From Acidobacteriota bacterium (GTDB lineage: Bacteria > Acidobacteriota > Blastocatellia > RBC074): DNA of 39,946 nt. The notes beneath the pieces are model-generated. The model made no database searches. It was not told the DNA's origin and saw only the letters and a program-made list of their open reading frames with translations. Of the stretch, positions 37,491 through 39,946 are shown piece after piece; the first letter of the stretch is position 1; each line of letters starts with the position of its first letter. Position numbers and translations under genes: made by a program. The stretch is taken from NCBI GenBank assembly GCA_016196035.1, contig JACPYM010000119.1:1-39946 (forward strand), in the 5' to 3' direction.

Positions 37491-37752
37491 AGATTCTCCT
37501 TGTGCAGATGAGTTGGTTTGATGCAGATCACGGCTTAAAGCAGCCACACAGGCATTCGCCAAATTTTTCGTCTATCTCAACCTGAGCTAGATACCGAAAT
37601 TCATCAGTGAGATTCCTGTTGCCTGCTTGAAACAGCACGGTGCGACTATGATAGACTGCCGCTTCCGTAACCTGACAGACACAGCAACGACTGGCAAGCG
37701 ACTGAGCCGCGCGCCTCACCCGCACACCAGCTTCACATCCCTGAACCAACCT
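37491..37752. other. Divergent promoter region between DinB-like and helicase genes
   Basis: About 260 bases. A reading frame joined to the helicase begins with TTG at 37627 or ATG at 37648, but the residues before 37753 do not resemble the family N-terminus. No repeat or RNA gene was recognised. Confidence 0.45.
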
Positions 37753-39711
37753 ATGATGGAAACGATTTTCGGTCCGCGTGGCCTTATTGCAAAACATCAC
37801 CCTGAATATGAATTCCGCCCCGGCCAATTGGCGATGGCCAATGCTGTGGCGGAAGCCCTGGAAAAGCGCCACCATTTACTGGTCGAAGCGGGCACCGGGA
37901 CGGGGAAAACTATGGCGTATCTGGTGCCGGCGATTGGGCTGGGGCGGCGTGTGATCATTTCGACGGGCACCAAGAATCTGCAGGAACAGCTTTTTTTCAA
38001 GGACATCCCCTTTCTACAAAAGGTGCTGCCTCGTAAGTTCAAAGCGACCTATCTGAAAGGCCGTAACAATTACGTTTGCCTGCAACGCTTGAAACGCGCC
38101 GAAACTGCACCGGTGTTGCAGGGCATGGAAGAGGTGGATCACTTCGATCTGGTACGACGCTGGGCTTTTGAAACGAAGACCGGTGATCGCGCGGAATTAA
38201 CCGAGTTGCCGGAGCAGGTTCCTTTCTGGCGTCACGTAGATGCGCGGTCGGATATTTGTATCGGTCAGAAATGCCCCAGCTTCGACGAATGTTTCATCAC
38301 GCGCGCCCGGCAAAGCGCGCTTGAGGCCGACATCGTCATCGTCAACCACCATCTTTTCTTTGCCGACTTGGCGTTGCGCGACAAGGAATGGGGCCAGGTC
38401 TTGCCGGACTACAGCGCGGTGATTTTTGACGAAGCACATCAGATTGAAGACGTCGCCGCGCAGTATTTCGGGGCGGCGGTTTCCAGCTACCAGATCGAAG
38501 ATTTGATCGGCGACATTACCCGGCTACAGATTACGGATGTCGAGGCGGCGCGCGAATTGACCAAGGTTTGCGCGCGCGTCAGCAAGTTTGCCGATCACTG
38601 GTGGATGACGTTCACCGGCGCTTCATCGCTGGTCATGGTGAATGATGAAGGGCGCTTTGTGCTCAAACAGAGCATGTTCGTGCGCAAACGGCGCGACGGC
38701 GAATACGAAGCGACAGCGGCGGGCGAGCGTTATATGGCGCTGAAAGCAGCCATTGATCGGCTGGTCGCCAGTTTGAACGGCGTCAAGAATCCGCCGCCGG
38801 AGATGGAAGCCATTCAACGGCGCGCCGAGCAATTGCGCTTTGATCTGGAATTCATCGTGCTGGGTGACGATGCAGGTTTTGTTTATTGGTGCGAACGGCG
38901 CGGGCGCGGCTTTTTTATGCAAGCCACACCCATTGATTCATCCGGGATTTTGAATGAGCGGCTTTTCAGTTCGATTGAATCGGTGGTGATGACTTCGGCC
39001 ACCCTGACCAGCGCGGGGAATTTCAATTTTATCCGCGAGCGTTTGGGCGTCGGTGAAGTGTCGGAGTTAATCGCTGACTCAAATTTCGATTACGGAAGTC
39101 AGGCGCTCCTTTACTTGCCGCCCCGCATGCCTGACCCGCGCAGTTCCGGGTTTGCCGAAGCCGCTGCGGATGAGATCGTTCGTCTGCTCAAAGCCAGCGC
39201 GGGACGTGCCTTCGTGCTCTCGACCAGCTACACCCAAATGCAATTGTTAAGGGAATTGGTCGAGCCGGAAATAGATTTCCCAATTCTGATGCAAGGTGAA
39301 AGCTCGCGTTCGGGCCTGCTGGAAAAGTTTCGCGCTACGCCAAACTCGGTGCTCTTCGCCACTTCCAGTTTTTGGCAGGGCGTGGACGTGCGCGGCGAAG
39401 CGTTGTCGTGCGTGATTATTGATAAGCTACCCTTCGCAGTGCCCTCCGATCCGGTCGTGGCAGCCCGGCAGCGCTTCATTGATAACAATGGCGGCAGCAG
39501 TTTTAACGAGTATTCCGTGCCTTCCGCGATTATCGCGTTGAAACAGGGCGTGGGACGCCTGATCCGCAGCGCCTCTGATCGTGGCGTGATTGCCATTCTT
39601 GACCCGCGCTTGCTGACCAAAAATTATGGACGCCAATTTCTGGATAGCTTGCCGCAATGTCCGACGACACAGGAAATCGAAGAGGTCGAAGCGTTTTTTG
39701 CCCGCCGCTGA
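37753..39711 (+). CDS. DinG/YoaA-type ATP-dependent DNA helicase with iron-sulfur cluster
   Basis: Read from ATG 37753 the protein has 652 residues and belongs to the XPD/DinG superfamily 2 helicases, which unwind DNA 5'-to-3' during repair and removal of R-loops or stalled forks. Motifs in order: the RPGQLAMANAV Q-motif-like start, Walker A G-T-G-T-G-K-T (47-53), four Cys C109, C169, C174 and C180 matching the [4Fe-4S] site, DEAH (226-229), VVMTSATLTS, the motif V-like FWQGVDVRGE, and motif VI QGVGRLIRS. There is no N-terminal exonuclease domain. No clear Shine-Dalgarno precedes the start; an earlier TTG or ATG is less likely. Cytoplasmic. Confidence 0.95.
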   Translation: MMETIFGPRGLIAKHHPEYEFRPGQLAMANAVAEALEKRHHLLVEAGTGTGKTMAYLVPAIGLGRRVIISTGTKNLQEQLFFKDIPFLQKVLPRKFKATYLKGRNNYVCLQRLKRAETAPVLQGMEEVDHFDLVRRWAFETKTGDRAELTELPEQVPFWRHVDARSDICIGQKCPSFDECFITRARQSALEADIVIVNHHLFFADLALRDKEWGQVLPDYSAVIFDEAHQIEDVAAQYFGAAVSSYQIEDLIGDITRLQITDVEAARELTKVCARVSKFADHWWMTFTGASSLVMVNDEGRFVLKQSMFVRKRRDGEYEATAAGERYMALKAAIDRLVASLNGVKNPPPEMEAIQRRAEQLRFDLEFIVLGDDAGFVYWCERRGRGFFMQATPIDSSGILNERLFSSIESVVMTSATLTSAGNFNFIRERLGVGEVSELIADSNFDYGSQALLYLPPRMPDPRSSGFAEAAADEIVRLLKASAGRAFVLSTSYTQMQLLRELVEPEIDFPILMQGESSRSGLLEKFRATPNSVLFATSSFWQGVDVRGEALSCVIIDKLPFAVPSDPVVAARQRFIDNNGGSSFNEYSVPSAIIALKQGVGRLIRSASDRGVIAILDPRLLTKNYGRQFLDSLPQCPTTQEIEEVEAFFARR

Positions 39712-39719
39712 AAACTCGA

Positions 39720-39749
39720 AGAGCGCGAAACTGGCAGGTTCCGCGCTCT
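39720..39749 (+). terminator. Weak terminator-like hairpin after the helicase
   Basis: AGAGCGCG (39720-39727) pairs with CGCGCTCT (39742-39749) around a 14-nt loop, 8 bases after the helicase stop codon. No T-run follows, so termination is only suggested. Confidence 0.45.
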
Positions 39750-39871
39750 CGGTTCTGGTATTCCAGGTTTTCGAATGACGCTTAATTATCACGAGTGACG
39801 TTGGGGGTAGCACCTCAAACAACCGTGGAATCATCCCCATTGTTTGATTAACTCCTTGGTCGCTGCCGAAA

Positions 39872-39898
39872 GGCGTCCGCGCCGTGAGGGCGGACGCC
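39872..39898. repeat. GC-rich hairpin at the right edge of the window
   Basis: GGCGTCCGC and GCGGACGCC form a perfect 9-bp stem with a 9-nt loop. The next bases (to 39946) are GC-rich and have a repetitive look. A minus-strand frame crosses this area, but most of it is the helicase antisense, and no gene is called. Confidence 0.5.
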
Positions 39899-39946
39899 AG
39901 CGCGGGGGCGGTACGCGGTAGCGCAAGAGTTCTTTGACACTCCAAC

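Noticed and set aside
39427-39945. Minus-strand open frame of 172 codons at the right edge
   Set aside because: More than half of it is antisense to the helicase, and the rest crosses a hairpin repeat. There is no domain or start signal.

Overview
The window looks like a chromosomal segment of an Acidobacteriota bacterium, most likely class Blastocatellia or a Solibacter relative. The main evidence is two large secreted proteins (20750-24196 minus, 30595-32277 plus) that end in the roughly 240-residue C-terminal domain described from Solibacter (TIGR03437). There are also many secreted TPR and beta-propeller proteins and a moderately high GC content. No phage, IS transposase, CRISPR array, rRNA or tRNA was recognised. 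The assignment rests on protein family resemblance, not on a search.

Layout. 1-179: truncated copy of a short inverted-repeat element. 523-2601: secreted GH44 glucanase with a CBM2 module. 2774-4009 (minus): ispG. 4190-8442 (plus): a serine hydrolase, a doubtful small ORF, an ECF sigma factor, its zinc-finger anti-sigma factor, and a secreted protein with a TonB-C domain, closed by a strong terminator. 8593-11964: TPR/CHAT protein. 12120-13091 (minus): EamA transporter. 13179-13359: second, complete copy of the element. 13550-14749: secreted beta-propeller-like protein. 15042-20660 and 20750-24196 (minus): a giant gingipain-like C25 peptidase and a BNR-propeller protein. 24497-27522 (minus): a secreted unknown and an M1-peptidase-like protein. 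27762-28253: stand-alone lasso-B2-type transglutaminase fold. 28357-29382 (minus): TPR protein. 29798-32277 (plus): a secreted protein followed by a frame-disrupted matrixin-type metalloprotease. 32347-36588 (minus): peptidoglycan-binding protein, HtrA protease, and a carboxypeptidase-regulatory/TPR protein. 36903-37490 (minus): secreted DinB-fold protein. 37753-39711: DinG/XPD-type iron-sulfur helicase.

The region is dominated by exported proteins: polymer degradation (GH44), proteolysis (C25, HtrA, matrixin) and binding scaffolds (TPR, propellers, FG-GAP, PG-binding). One clear regulatory cassette is present: ECF sigma, anti-sigma and secreted effector.

The most notable observations are: (1) two apparent pseudoenzymes, a CHAT domain that has lost both catalytic positions and an M1-like protein that has lost all three zinc ligands; (2) a TonB-C domain that appears to be inserted inside another acidobacterial secreted domain; (3) a 181-bp element with terminal inverted repeats, present twice, each time upstream of a secreted (putatively) carbohydrate-active protein; (4) an orphan lasso-B2-like protein whose start overlaps a short upstream reading frame by ATGA; (5) a frameshift in the matrixin gene. 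No complete new multi-gene system could be demonstrated from the sequence alone.
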